From DASZQY01 sp036511595 (lineage in GTDB: Bacteria > Pseudomonadota > Alphaproteobacteria > Rhizobiales > Kaistiaceae): a stretch of 53,911 nucleotides of DNA. The stretch spans positions 1 through 53,911 of the forward strand of contig DATCBY010000081.1 of the NCBI GenBank assembly GCA_036511595.1. Direction: 5' to 3'. This document shows positions 36,129 to 45,062 of this stretch, piece by piece (within the stretch, counting starts at the first letter, position 1; every line of letters begins with the position of its first letter). Under the pieces are notes generated by a model. It was not told the origin of the DNA. It searched no databases and saw only the letters and a list, made by a program, of their open reading frames with translations. Made by a program: the position numbers and the translations under genes.

Positions 36129-36151
36129 GGCGCGAGTCCCCGTCTCCGCCG

Positions 36152-36949
36152 TTAATCTTTTTCGGTCGCCTTGGCCCGTTGCCAGAGCGCCTCCATCTCG
36201 TCCAGCGAGGCTTCACCCACCTTGCCGGCGGCGGCCGTCAGCCCGTCCTCGACCGCGCCGAAGCGGCGCACGAACTTGGCGTTGGTCCGGCGCAAGGCCT
36301 GATCGGGGTCGACCTTCAGGTGCCGCGCCAGATTGACCGCCGCGAACAAAAGATCGCCGACCTCATCCTCGAGCCGGTCGGCCGCATTGCCCTCGATTTC
36401 AGCTTCGATTTCGGTGAGTTCCTCGCGCAGCTTGGCGAGAACCGCCTTGGGATCGTTCCAGTCGAAGCCGACGGTTGCGGCTTTCTGCTGCAGTTTCAGG
36501 GCGCGCATCAGGGCCGGTATTGCCGCCGGTACTCCATCCAGCAGCCGGGCGTGCGTTACGCCGCGTTCGCGTTTCTCCTCGGCCTTGATGCGCTCCCACT
36601 GACCCTTGTCGGCGCCGGCGGCGCGGGAGGCCGCATCACCGAAGACGTGCGGGTGGCGCCGGATGAGCTTGGTGGTGATCGCCTCGACCACGTCGGGGAA
36701 GGCGAAGGCGCCGGCTTCCTCGGCCATCCGGGCGTGATAGACGACCTGGAGCAGGAGATCGCCGAGTTCGACGCGCAGCTCGCCCATGTCGCCGTCGGCG
36801 ATTGCCTCCGCGACTTCGTACGCTTCCTCGATCGTGTACGGCGCGATCGTCGCAAACGTCTGCTCGACGTCCCATGGGCAGCCGGTCCGCCTGTCGCGCA
36901 GCGCCGCCATGATGTCGATCAGCCGGGCGATGTCGCGTGATGGCGTCAT
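36152..36949 (-). CDS. mazG: Nucleoside triphosphate pyrophosphohydrolase MazG
   Basis: MazG hydrolyses (d)NTPs to monophosphates and pyrophosphate, cleaning nucleotide pools. The 265-residue protein has the duplicated MazG fold. The N-terminal half has RRTGCPWDVEQTFATIAPYTIEEAYEVAEAI with the metal-binding glutamates, and the C-terminal half has the related EELTEIEAEIEGNAADRLEDEVGDLLFAAVNLAR. It converges with hflX across 23 bases. Upstream lies the 190-base gap that contains a dif-like site. Confidence 0.96.
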   Translation of the reverse strand: MTPSRDIARLIDIMAALRDRRTGCPWDVEQTFATIAPYTIEEAYEVAEAIADGDMGELRVELGDLLLQVVYHARMAEEAGAFAFPDVVEAITTKLIRRHPHVFGDAASRAAGADKGQWERIKAEEKRERGVTHARLLDGVPAAIPALMRALKLQQKAATVGFDWNDPKAVLAKLREELTEIEAEIEGNAADRLEDEVGDLLFAAVNLARHLKVDPDQALRRTNAKFVRRFGAVEDGLTAAAGKVGEASLDEMEALWQRAKATEKD

Positions 36950-37074
36950 GAAAACCTCCCGTGGGGTCCCGGAAAACGTCGGCCGACGGTACCAGTGCGC
37001 GGCAGACGACGCTGCATGATCGCCGGGGAAGCGTTCGAATTCCCGTGGAAGACCGGCCGCTGGGTGCCATCCAT

Positions 37075-37102
37075 AAGTCGCATAAGATATATTATGGAAC
37101 TA
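37075..37102. other. dif: dif-like XerC/XerD recombination site (candidate)
   Basis: In the 190-base gap between mazG and the metallo-hydrolase gene lies a 28-base site. The left arm is AAGTCGCATAA, the centre GATATA, and the right arm TTATGGAACTA. The core CGCATAA-N6-TTATG matches the E. coli dif site, with four of six central bases also identical; about 17 of 28 positions match overall. Gene orientation switches from plus (left) to minus (right) close by, and GGGNAGGG octamers point toward it from both sides. Both features fit a replication terminus. Confidence 0.6.
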
Positions 37103-37139
37103 ATCCAAGGTGGTTTGGACGATGGTCCAGAGCCTCGCT

Positions 37140-37949
37140 CTACGGTGCATCCAGTTCGATCTGCATCTCGTCGTAAGCCGGCTCGACGCCGGACGGCACT
37201 TCGCGCTTCACCGTGGCGTAGTCGAGATCGATGTGCATGTGGGTCAGGATCGCCCGCCGGGGCTTGATGCGTTCGATCCAGGTCAGCGCTTCGCTCAGGC
37301 TGAAGTGACTGGGGTGCGGCCTGCGGCGCAGCGCATCGACGATCCATACTTCGAGATCGGCCAGGAGCGGAAGCGATACGTCCGGAAGATCGCTGAGGTC
37401 GCACGAATACGCCAGCCCGCCGATGCGCAGTCCGAGCGTGTCGATGTCGCCGTGGATCTGCCGGAACGGCGTGATCATCAGCACTCCGCCGGCGCCGTCG
37501 ATCGTTAACGGCTGGCCGGCCGTGATCGGATGATGTTTCAGGATCGGCGGATACGAACTGCCGGGCTCCGCGGCAAAGCAATAGCCGAACGCCGTTTCGA
37601 GTCGCTCCATAGTCGCCGCGTCGGCATAGACGTCCACAAGGCGGCCTGTGTTTTGCCAGAAGGCCCGCAAGTCATCGATGCCGTGGGTGTGGTCGGCATG
37701 GCTGTGGGTGTAAACGACGCCGTCGAGAGAGTTAACGCCGGCGGTCAGCAGCTGCGCGCGGACATCGGGACCGGTGTCGACCAGCACGCGCGTGACGCCG
37801 TCTTGGTCGATACGCTCGACCAGGATGGAGCAGCGCAGGCGCCGGTTTCTCGGCTCGCTGGGATCGCAACCGCCCCAATCGTTGCCGATGCGCGGCACGC
37901 CCGGCGACGAGCCGCAGCCGAGGACGGTGACTTTCAATCTGCCGGTCAA
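37140..37949 (-). CDS. MBL-fold metallo-hydrolase (PhnP-like)
   Basis: A 269-residue metallo-beta-lactamase-fold protein. It begins KVTVLGCGSSPGVPRIGNDWGGCDP, a start seen in PhnP-type phosphodiesterases and related RNase Z-like proteins. The metal-binding motif is THSHADHTHGID, followed by further ligands FRQIHGD, SCDLSD and LTHMHIDLDY. Its ATG overlaps the tatD stop by 4 bases. The tatD-MBL-mazG neighbourhood is common in the order. The physiological substrate is unknown. Confidence 0.9.
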   Translation of the reverse strand: MTGRLKVTVLGCGSSPGVPRIGNDWGGCDPSEPRNRRLRCSILVERIDQDGVTRVLVDTGPDVRAQLLTAGVNSLDGVVYTHSHADHTHGIDDLRAFWQNTGRLVDVYADAATMERLETAFGYCFAAEPGSSYPPILKHHPITAGQPLTIDGAGGVLMITPFRQIHGDIDTLGLRIGGLAYSCDLSDLPDVSLPLLADLEVWIVDALRRRPHPSHFSLSEALTWIERIKPRRAILTHMHIDLDYATVKREVPSGVEPAYDEMQIELDAP

Positions 37950-38725
37950 GGCGGCGGCACCTTCGCGAACAGGCGCATAAAATTGTCCGTAGTTGCCGTA
38001 GTCAGTGCCTCCGGCGATACGCGCTTGACCTCGGCCAGAACTTTTGCAGTTTCAACTACGTAGGCCGGCTCGTTACGCTGGCCGCGATGCGGAGCCGGCG
38101 CCAGGTATGGTGCGTCGGTTTCGACGAGCAGCCGGTCCATCGGCACCTCCGCCGCAATCGCCCGCAAATCGTCGGAACGCTTGAAGGTCAGGATGCCGGA
38201 GAAAGAAACGTAGCCGCCGAGGGCCAGTCCACGCCGCGCCAGTTCGGCACCCGAGGAGAAGCAATGAAGCACGAAGGGGAAAGCCCCCTTCCCGGTTTCT
38301 TCCTCGAGGATATTTGCGATGTCCTCGTCGGCATCGCGGGCGTGAATGACGAGCGGCAACAGGGTCCGTCGCGCCGCTTCGATGTGGCGCACAAAGCCGA
38401 TCCGCTGGGCGTCGCGCGGCGAGTTGTCGTAATGGTAGTCGAGGCCCGCCTCACCGATGGCCACCACCATCGGGTCCTCGGCAAGCTGCACGAGATCATC
38501 GGCGGTGATGTCGAGTTCTTCGGCGGCGTTGTGCGGATGCGTCCCGATCGAGCAATAGACGCGGTCGTATTGCCGGGTGATCTCCCTGAGGGCGGCGAAG
38601 CGTGCCACGCGCGTCGAGATCGTCACCATCGTCTCGACGCCGGCCGCCTTTGCCCGCGCGACAACGGCATCGCGCTCCAAATCGAAATCCTGAAAGTCGA
38701 GATGGCAGTGGCTGTCGACGAGCAT
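37946..38725 (-). CDS. TatD family metal-dependent hydrolase
   Basis: A 259-residue TIM-barrel hydrolase of the TatD family, members of which are metal-dependent nucleases. It has MLVDSHCHLDFQDF (first metal site), GTHPHNAAE, AIGEAGLDYH, VIHARDADED and LLVETDAPYLAPAPHRGQRNEP. All signature motifs of the family are present. It starts 4 bases after the metG stop and overlaps the following metallo-hydrolase gene, implying one transcript. Confidence 0.95.
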   Translation of the reverse strand: MLVDSHCHLDFQDFDLERDAVVARAKAAGVETMVTISTRVARFAALREITRQYDRVYCSIGTHPHNAAEELDITADDLVQLAEDPMVVAIGEAGLDYHYDNSPRDAQRIGFVRHIEAARRTLLPLVIHARDADEDIANILEEETGKGAFPFVLHCFSSGAELARRGLALGGYVSFSGILTFKRSDDLRAIAAEVPMDRLLVETDAPYLAPAPHRGQRNEPAYVVETAKVLAEVKRVSPEALTTATTDNFMRLFAKVPPP

Positions 38726-38729
38726 CGGC

Positions 38730-40292
38730 TCAGGTCCGTTTCCCGGCCCCGTCGTCGGGTTCGACGTAGCGCGGAAAGACCGGCGCCGGCTCCGGCAGCT
38801 TCATACCGTGGGCGAGCCGGCCGTTGTCACCAAGCGCCGCAAAATCGCGCGCCTCCGGCCGCACGGCCAGCAGGTCCAGCAGCTTTCCGGCAGACTCGGG
38901 CATCACCGCCGTCGCGAGGATCGCCACTTGGCGGATGACTTCGGCGGTGACGGAAAGCACGGTGCCCATGCGTACCGGGTCGGTCTTTTTCAGCGCCCAT
39001 GGAGCGGCGGCGGCGAAATAGCGGTTGGCATCGGCGACGACTGCCCAGATGGCGTTCAGCGCTTGATGGATCTGCTGCGACTTCATCGCGGTCCGGCAAA
39101 TACCGAGCAGCGCGTCCGCATCGGCAAGCAGCTTCTTGTCGTCGTCGGTGAGCTTCATCGCCTCGGGCAGCACGCCGGCGCAGTTGCGCGCGATCATCGA
39201 CAGCGAACGCTGCGCCAGGTTGCCGAGGTCGTTGGCGAGATCGGCGTTGATGCGCTGGACAATGGCTTCGTGGCTGTAGCTGCCGTCCTGTCCGAACGGC
39301 ACTTCACGCAGGAAGAAATACCGCACGGGATCGCGGCCGTAGGCTTCGATCATCTTGAATGGATCGACGACGTTGCCGACCGACTTCGACATTTTCTCGC
39401 CGCGGTTGAACAGGAAGCCATGGGCAAAGACACGCTTGGGCGGCTCCAGGTCCGCTGACCACAGGAACGCCGGCCAGTAGACCGCGTGAAAGCGGACGAT
39501 GTCCTTGCCGATGACGTGCAGGTCGGCTGGCCAGTAGCGCCAGAGCGGCGACTGCGCGTCGGGAAAGCCGACGGCGGTGATGTAATTCGTCAGCGCATCG
39601 ACCCAGACGTACATGACATGCCTGTCGTCGCCGGGAACCTTGATGCCCCAGTCGAAGGTCGTGCGCGAAATCGACAGGTCCTTCAGGCCGCCTTTGACGA
39701 AGCTCATCATCTCGTTGCGGCGCTCGTCCGGACCGATGAAGTCGCGGTTGGCCTCGTAGTAAGCGAGGAGCTTTTCCTGATAGGCGGAGAGGCGGAAGAA
39801 ATAGCTTTCCTCTTCCACCCACTCGACCGGCGTCCCCTGCGGCCCGTAGCGGACGTTGTCGGAGCGCACTTCGGTTTCGGATTCGCCGTAGTAGGCTTCG
39901 TCGCGCACCGAATACCAGCCGGAGTAGGTGTCCTTATAGATGTCGCCCTTCGCTTCCATCCGCCGCCAGATCTCCTGCGACGAGCGATGGTGGCGCGGCT
40001 CGGTGGTGCGGATGAAGTCGTCGTTGGAGCAGCCGAGCGCGTTGACCATCGACTGGAACAACGGCGCATTGCGGTCGGCGAGCGCGCGCGGCTCCATGCC
40101 TTCGCGCGTCGCCGTCTGCTTCATCTTGATGCCATGCTCGTCGGTCCCGGTGACGAAGCGCACGTCGTACCCGTCGAGCCGCATGAAGCGCGCGATGGCG
40201 TCCGTCGCCAGGGCTTCGTAGGCGTGGCCGATGTGGGGCGCGCCGTTCGGGTACGATATGGCGGTGGTGACGTAGAATTTCGGCGCGGGCAT
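38730..40292 (-). CDS. metG: Methionyl-tRNA synthetase
   Basis: MetG charges initiator and elongator tRNA-Met. The 520-residue enzyme has the HIGH motif (PNGAPHIGHAYEA, residues 20-23) and the KMSKS motif (RGEKMSKSVGN, near residue 300). The insert SGWYSVRDEAYYGESE replaces the zinc-knuckle type found in longer enzymes. The C-terminal tRNA-binding extension of E. coli MetG is absent, as usual for alphaproteobacteria. It lies between holB and tatD. Confidence 0.98.
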   Translation of the reverse strand: MPAPKFYVTTAISYPNGAPHIGHAYEALATDAIARFMRLDGYDVRFVTGTDEHGIKMKQTATREGMEPRALADRNAPLFQSMVNALGCSNDDFIRTTEPRHHRSSQEIWRRMEAKGDIYKDTYSGWYSVRDEAYYGESETEVRSDNVRYGPQGTPVEWVEEESYFFRLSAYQEKLLAYYEANRDFIGPDERRNEMMSFVKGGLKDLSISRTTFDWGIKVPGDDRHVMYVWVDALTNYITAVGFPDAQSPLWRYWPADLHVIGKDIVRFHAVYWPAFLWSADLEPPKRVFAHGFLFNRGEKMSKSVGNVVDPFKMIEAYGRDPVRYFFLREVPFGQDGSYSHEAIVQRINADLANDLGNLAQRSLSMIARNCAGVLPEAMKLTDDDKKLLADADALLGICRTAMKSQQIHQALNAIWAVVADANRYFAAAAPWALKKTDPVRMGTVLSVTAEVIRQVAILATAVMPESAGKLLDLLAVRPEARDFAALGDNGRLAHGMKLPEPAPVFPRYVEPDDGAGKRT

Positions 40293-40344
40293 CGCCGGTC
40301 TCGCTCTGGTTTCGCGCGTCGGGTCAGGCGGGCAGACGGAAGGG

Positions 40345-41439
40345 TTACGTGCGCGTCGCGCGCGCGAGCGCCATCAGGATTGAGAGCACGGTGCGCTTGC
40401 GATCGAGATTGAGTTCGTCCGTCTGTTCGGTCGAACGGCGCAGGTTGTCCCATACGCCCGCCCACCTTTCAAGCGGGGTGCGGAGCGCCGACGGGCCCGG
40501 CGGGACGCCGCCCTCGGGCTCGGATTCGCCACGCACCCGTCGGTTCAGCCAACCCGCCAGGAGGTCGCGGAAGCTCAGCCAGGCGTCGTCGTTTCCGCGC
40601 CCTGAGACCTTGTCGGCAAAGGCATGGGCGTCCTCCATGTCGATGTCGGGAAGCCGGGCCAGCAGCCGCGTGAGGTCGCGGTAGGTCTGGATGCCGTCGC
40701 CCTCGATAAGCACGATGGCGCGCCGGAGGCTGCCCTCGGCCAACGCGGCGGCGAGCTCCATGTCGGCGTCGGTCTCGCCGTGGGCGCGCAACGCCGACAC
40801 GATCGCATCGGCCGGCAACGGCGCCAGTTCCAACCGCCGGCAGCGCGAGCGGATCGTGGCAAGCGCCCTCCCCGGCGCGTGGCTGACGATCAGGAAGAGC
40901 GAGCGCGCCGGCGGCTCTTCGAGCACCTTGAGCAGCGCATTGGCGGAACTCTGGTTCATGTCGTCGGCCGGATCGACGACGGCAATGCGCCATCCCGCCT
41001 CGCCGCTCGTCGAACCGAAGAAGGCGATCGTCTTGCGAATCTCCGGCACGGTGAGCTCGGTGCGGAAGCGCTTCGCCTGTTCGTCGTAGGGCCGTTCGAG
41101 AACCAGCAGGTTCGGGTGGGCGCGATTGGCGACCTTGCGGAACGCCGGTTCGTTTTGCGCAACCGATAGATCGTCGGCGGCGGCGACCGCCCTGCTCCCT
41201 TCATCCGGATGCGCCAGCACGAAACGCGCGAAACGGTAGGCCAGCGTCGCCTTGCCGATGCCCTTGGGACCGCCGACCAACCATGCGTGGTGCATGCGGC
41301 CGGAACGATAGGCATCGAGCAGCGTCCGCTCCGCCGCGGCGGAGCCGAACCACGCCGGCTGCTCTTCCGGTGCGGGCCAGCCTTCCAGCCGGTCGAAATG
41401 GATCAGGTCGTCGTCGGCGACCGCCGCAGACCGCGCCAT
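40345..41439 (-). CDS. holB: DNA polymerase III subunit delta'
   Basis: Delta' is part of the clamp loader of the replicative polymerase. The 364-residue AAA+ protein has a P-loop GGPKGIGKA (56-64) and VVDPADDMNQSSANALLKVLEEPP, the hallmark sensor region with the SANALLK motif, then LFLIVSHAPGRALATIRSRCR. The frame runs upstream into tmk, but the ATG at 41439, one base after the tmk stop, gives the usual N-terminus. The tmk-holB-metG-tatD order is a widespread bacterial arrangement. Confidence 0.95.
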   Translation of the reverse strand: MARSAAVADDDLIHFDRLEGWPAPEEQPAWFGSAAAERTLLDAYRSGRMHHAWLVGGPKGIGKATLAYRFARFVLAHPDEGSRAVAAADDLSVAQNEPAFRKVANRAHPNLLVLERPYDEQAKRFRTELTVPEIRKTIAFFGSTSGEAGWRIAVVDPADDMNQSSANALLKVLEEPPARSLFLIVSHAPGRALATIRSRCRRLELAPLPADAIVSALRAHGETDADMELAAALAEGSLRRAIVLIEGDGIQTYRDLTRLLARLPDIDMEDAHAFADKVSGRGNDDAWLSFRDLLAGWLNRRVRGESEPEGGVPPGPSALRTPLERWAGVWDNLRRSTEQTDELNLDRKRTVLSILMALARATRT

Positions 41440-41440
41440 C

Positions 41441-42088
41441 TCAGGCTGCCCTGTCGATAAGGCGCGCGGCGACGGCCTGCCAGACGACGTTGGCCGTAGT
41501 CTGTTCGCCCTGCGTGGCGTCGACCACGAGGCACCGCTCGGGCTCCGCCCGCGCGATCGCCAGGAAGGCCTCGCGCCGCGCCTCATGCAGAGCGAGGTCG
41601 TCGCGCTCGAAACGATCCGCGGGCTCGCCACTCGCCGCCGTCCGCTGCGCAGCCCGCGCCAGCCCGACATCCGACGGCACGTCCAGAACGATCGTGAGAT
41701 CCGGTTGCGTCCGTCCGACCGCCACCCGGTCAAGCGCATCGAGAACGCCGGAGTCGACGCCACCGCCGACGCCCTGATAAACGCGCGTCGAGTCCGAGAA
41801 ACGGTCGCTGAGCACCCACTTTCCCGCCCGCAAGGCCGGACGGATTACCCGCTCGACGTGGTCGGCGCGCGCCGCGGCGAACAGCACGGCTTCTCCGTCA
41901 GGGCCGAGCTGTTCGGCGATCCCGGACAGAAGCACGCGGCGGATTTCCTCGGCCGTCGGCGTGCCGCCCGGTTCGCGCGTCGCCACTACGGCATGGCCGG
42001 CGGCAGTCAGTCGTTCACCCAGCAGCCGGATCTGGGTCGACTTGCCGGCCCCCTCCCCGCCCTCGAAGGTTATGAATTTGCCGGCCAT
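41441..42088 (-). CDS. tmk: Thymidylate kinase
   Basis: Tmk phosphorylates dTMP to dTDP. The 215-residue protein has the P-loop FEGGEGAGKST (8-18), TREPGGTPTAEEIR with the catalytic arginine, DRFSDSTRVYQGVGGGV, and a short lid region. The length is typical. It is transcribed together with holB, whose start lies one base past the tmk stop codon, and follows the D,D-carboxypeptidase gene by 75 bases. Confidence 0.97.
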   Translation of the reverse strand: MAGKFITFEGGEGAGKSTQIRLLGERLTAAGHAVVATREPGGTPTAEEIRRVLLSGIAEQLGPDGEAVLFAAARADHVERVIRPALRAGKWVLSDRFSDSTRVYQGVGGGVDSGVLDALDRVAVGRTQPDLTIVLDVPSDVGLARAAQRTAASGEPADRFERDDLALHEARREAFLAIARAEPERCLVVDATQGEQTTANVVWQAVAARLIDRAA

Positions 42089-42163
42089 CGCATCCTGGCT
42101 CCGCCCCCGCTCGGGCGTCTTCGACCATCGAAGATGGCCGCCAGCCGGTCAAGCCCGGCCGCT

Positions 42164-43324
42164 TCACCACCAGCCGAACAACAGCTCGCCGAGCCCGCTC
42201 TGCGTTCGCTGGCGCACAGTGCCGACGCCGATGTCGTTCGCCGCGTAAACTTTCGCTTCCCGCACCAATTGATCGTTGGAGGTAAGTTGCAGGGTGCCAA
42301 TCTCCTGTCCGGCCTTGATGGGCGCTTTTACCGGACCCTGGTAGACAATGCGGCCCTTCATGCCATCGCGAGCGCCATGCGGCAGCAGTGCGTCGATGGC
42401 GCCCTTGCCGACCAGGTCGACACTGCCCCGGTTGCCGCCGAAGACGCGGGCCTCACCCAGCACGTCACCGTCCTTGAAGAAGCCGACCCGCTCGAAGGAG
42501 GTAAAACCCCAGTCCATCAGCTTGCGCGCTTCCTCTCCCCGCTCCTTCGCCGATTTGGTCCCGTTGATCACCAGGATGAGTCGCTCGCCGCTGCGCGCCG
42601 CCGACGCTACCAGTCCGTAACCCGACTCCTCCGTGAACCCGGTCTTCAGCCCGTCGGCGCCAATGTTCATGTCGAGCAGAGGGTTGCGATTATACTGGCG
42701 GATCTTGTTCCAGGTGAACTCGGTCTGGCTGTAGATCGGGTAGAACTCGGGGAAGTCGGCGATCAGGTGCTTTGCCACCCGCGCCAAGTCATGGGCGGTG
42801 ACGTATTCGTTAGGGTCGGGCAGTCCCGTGGCGTTGGTAAAGTGCGAGCCGGTGAGACCGAGCTTCGTCGCCTCGGTATTCATCATCTCGGCAAAAGCGG
42901 TTTCGCTGCCGGCGATGCCTTCCGCAAGTACGATGCAACCGTCGTTGGCCGACTGAATGATGCCGCCGTGGATCAGATCATCGACGGCGATCGACGAGCC
43001 CAGCTTGGCAAACATGGTCGAGCCGCCGGACGCCGCACCGCCGCTCCGCCACGCGTTCTCACTGACCACGAACTGATCGGTGAGATGCAGTTTGCCGCTC
43101 TTCAACGCGTCGAACACCACCGCCATGGTCATCAGCTTGGCCATGCTCGCCGGCGGCATGCGCGCGTCGGCATCCTTCTGGAAGAGGACGGAGTCGCTTT
43201 CCGCGTCGACAAGGATGGCGTGCTGCGCGGTGGTCTCGAATACCGGCGCCTGCGCCAGGCCAGGCCTGGCGGCGGCCATCGCCATCCAAAAGCTGCAGAC
43301 GAAAAATGCGGAACGCAGGGGCAC
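42164..43324 (-). CDS. D-alanyl-D-alanine carboxypeptidase (penicillin-binding protein 5/6 family)
   Basis: A peptidoglycan-trimming enzyme with all three serine-peptidase motifs: SMAK (Ser60-Lys63), SAN (125-127) and KTG (227-229). A signal peptide ends near LAQA (residue 26). The C-terminal domain ends GLGELLFGWW, an amphipathic segment that could contact the membrane. The start is uncertain: a GTG at 43324 gives 386 residues and a compact signal peptide, whereas an ATG at 43366 would add 14 residues. Neither has a strong ribosome binding site. It lies between rlpA and tmk. Confidence 0.92.
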   Translation of the reverse strand: MPLRSAFFVCSFWMAMAAARPGLAQAPVFETTAQHAILVDAESDSVLFQKDADARMPPASMAKLMTMAVVFDALKSGKLHLTDQFVVSENAWRSGGAASGGSTMFAKLGSSIAVDDLIHGGIIQSANDGCIVLAEGIAGSETAFAEMMNTEATKLGLTGSHFTNATGLPDPNEYVTAHDLARVAKHLIADFPEFYPIYSQTEFTWNKIRQYNRNPLLDMNIGADGLKTGFTEESGYGLVASAARSGERLILVINGTKSAKERGEEARKLMDWGFTSFERVGFFKDGDVLGEARVFGGNRGSVDLVGKGAIDALLPHGARDGMKGRIVYQGPVKAPIKAGQEIGTLQLTSNDQLVREAKVYAANDIGVGTVRQRTQSGLGELLFGWW

Positions 43325-43399
43325 GGTTATCGTCACTTTACTTCGCCGCCCGCCGCACCCCTCCATAGCAAGCCCGACGCCCACGATGCAACAATTGGG

Positions 43400-43416
43400 G
43401 GCCGCCTGGAGCGGCC
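43400..43416 (-). terminator. Hairpin downstream of rlpA
   Basis: GGCCGC and GCGGCC pair around a five-base loop (43406-43410). On the minus strand the stem is followed by CCCAATTGTTG, a weak T-containing tail, so it may partly terminate rlpA transcription before the carboxypeptidase gene. Confidence 0.35.
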
Positions 43417-43464
43417 ACATGATCAATAGGGGATGAAAAGCTGAAGGACCGTCCAGCGCCTGTC

Positions 43465-44712
43465 TTAGCGGGCCGTGACGAAGACGCCGTTGAGGCCGAT
43501 CTGCTGGGCTGCCGCGACAACCGCGGAGGGCGGCACGGACGGATCGACCGTGACGCGCACAACCGTCAGCGACCGACCCCCGATCTGCTCCTGATCGGTG
43601 ACCACCCGACCGAACCGGCCGAAGTTCGCGGCGACACGGCCGGCGTTCTGAGGATCGCCGAAAGAGCCGATCTGCATAACCTGCGCCGGCACCGCTGCGG
43701 CTGCTCCCGCCGCCTGCGGTGCAACGCCGAGCTGAAGAGCCTTTTTCGCCGTTGCGCGATTGAGCGCCGTCTGCAGGGCGTCCGGCTGGGCGAGACTATC
43801 AGCGGCGGCCTGCGCGGCGGTGACCGACGATGACGATGCGTACGAACTCACAAAACCGGTGCGCATGATGAGGGGCGCCAGCGGATCGTCATTGCCATCG
43901 GTCGCCGGCGCGTAGACTGGATCGAGGACGAGCGGGCCGGCAACGGCCGCCTGGACGGGCGCCGGCCGATAGGTCGCGAGCACCGGACGCGGCACGGCGG
44001 CAACCGAAGCCAGCGCCACCGGCGCGGACGGCACCGGCGCATTGTTGGCGGCGAACATCGAGCCGCCGGCATCCGGGCCGCGGTATGATGCGAGCAGTTT
44101 GTTTCCGTCGAGCCCGTCCATCTGCGCCGGCCCGACATAGTCGACCTTGACGTTGGCGGTGCCGGCCTGCTCGAAACCGAGCATGCCGGCGACGCGCTCC
44201 GAGACGTCGATGATGCGGTCGCTTGCAAACGGCCCGCGATCGTTCACCCGCACGACTACGGAGCGGCCGTTCTCGACGTTGGTGACGCGCGCGTAGCATG
44301 GCAGCGGCAGCGTGGGATGCGCCGCGGTCAGGCCGTTTACGTCATAGACTTCGCCGTTGGCCGTAAGCCGGCCGTGGAAAGCGTCGCCGTACCAGGACGC
44401 CAGGCCGACGGATGAATAGCGCGGGTTGTCGCGCGGGATGTAAGTCTTGCCGGCTACCCGATAGGGATCGCCGACTACCGCGTGTCCGCCGCCCTTGGGC
44501 AATTTTCCGCCGGCGTAGACGCGCGGGCTTGCAGCACCGTAGCTGCGCTCGCTGAAATATTCCTTCGAGTGGGTGTTGTAGCTGATGCGTGAATTCGGCG
44601 AGGAGCATGACGCCACAATGCCGGCGGCGGCGACCACCACAGCCAATCGAAGGGCCTCACGGCCTACCACGCGACGCTGTCCGCCGCGCACGTATGACTG
44701 GCCGCCCGACAT
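43465..44712 (-). CDS. rlpA: Septal ring lytic transglycosylase RlpA family lipoprotein
   Basis: RlpA cleaves peptidoglycan lacking stem peptides at the septum. The 415-residue protein has a lipobox ending VASC (Cys36), a double-psi beta-barrel (about 100-190) with ASWYGDAFHGRLTANGE and VVVRVNDRGPF, which includes the catalytic aspartate. A Pro/Ala-rich linker follows, then a C-terminal SPOR domain (about 340-415) beginning VMQIGSFGDPQNAGRVAANF, which binds denuded septal glycan. A perfect CtrA-type box lies 99 bases upstream of the ATG. Confidence 0.94.
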   Translation of the reverse strand: MSGGQSYVRGGQRRVVGREALRLAVVVAAAGIVASCSSPNSRISYNTHSKEYFSERSYGAASPRVYAGGKLPKGGGHAVVGDPYRVAGKTYIPRDNPRYSSVGLASWYGDAFHGRLTANGEVYDVNGLTAAHPTLPLPCYARVTNVENGRSVVVRVNDRGPFASDRIIDVSERVAGMLGFEQAGTANVKVDYVGPAQMDGLDGNKLLASYRGPDAGGSMFAANNAPVPSAPVALASVAAVPRPVLATYRPAPVQAAVAGPLVLDPVYAPATDGNDDPLAPLIMRTGFVSSYASSSSVTAAQAAADSLAQPDALQTALNRATAKKALQLGVAPQAAGAAAAVPAQVMQIGSFGDPQNAGRVAANFGRFGRVVTDQEQIGGRSLTVVRVTVDPSVPPSAVVAAAQQIGLNGVFVTAR

Positions 44713-45062
44713 GCCACGAACGTGGCAACGCCGTCTTCACACCGGAGATTCAAACTCGCCCCTCGTCCGCCGCTTGCCCCAGCTCACCCCAATTGATCGT
44801 CCGAAGACTCTTAATCGCGGGTTAACGAGGCACACGCGAATGAATCAAAGCCCCGCCGCTTTAGCAAGGTTCGACGCCCGCCAGGCGGGAGTTTCCCCCG
44901 TGTTGCACAGGAAATCAGGCTTTGCGGCTGCACGCCGCTGGGGATATCCCGCGTCGCGGACCGGCGGCGAGAAAATACCGGGACTGATTCGGGGTTGGTG
45001 ATTCGCAGCGGCACGACACGGCAAGCGAACGCTCGATCACAATCGTTGTCATGCACAAGCGA
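44713..45062. other. Non-coding stretch upstream of rlpA
   Basis: No convincing gene is present in this 350-base stretch; open frames here are short and unlike proteins. It includes two GANTC sites (44747-44751 and 44806-44810), a CtrA-type box and a GC-rich inverted repeat CCCGCC-A-GGCGGG near 44880. It presumably contains the rlpA promoter. Confidence 0.6.
44806..44826. promoter_or_regulatory. CtrA-type box with adjoining GANTC site, upstream of rlpA
   Basis: TTAA (44811-44814), seven bases, TTAAC (44822-44826) is an exact match to the CtrA consensus TTAA-N7-TTAAC known from Caulobacter and rhizobia. The five bases immediately before it, GACTC, form a CcrM-type GANTC methylation site. The box lies 99 bases before the rlpA start. 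No other TTAA-N7-TTAA was noticed in the window, and TTAA is rare at this GC content. Confidence 0.6.

Noticed and set aside
42119..42133. CTTCGA-CCA-TCGAAG hairpin between the carboxypeptidase gene and tmk
   Set aside because: The stem is short with no T-rich tail, and the genes are probably cotranscribed, so a terminator call is not justified.
41585..43429. 614-codon plus-strand frame over tmk and the carboxypeptidase gene
   Set aside because: It is antisense to two confidently assigned genes with complete catalytic motifs.
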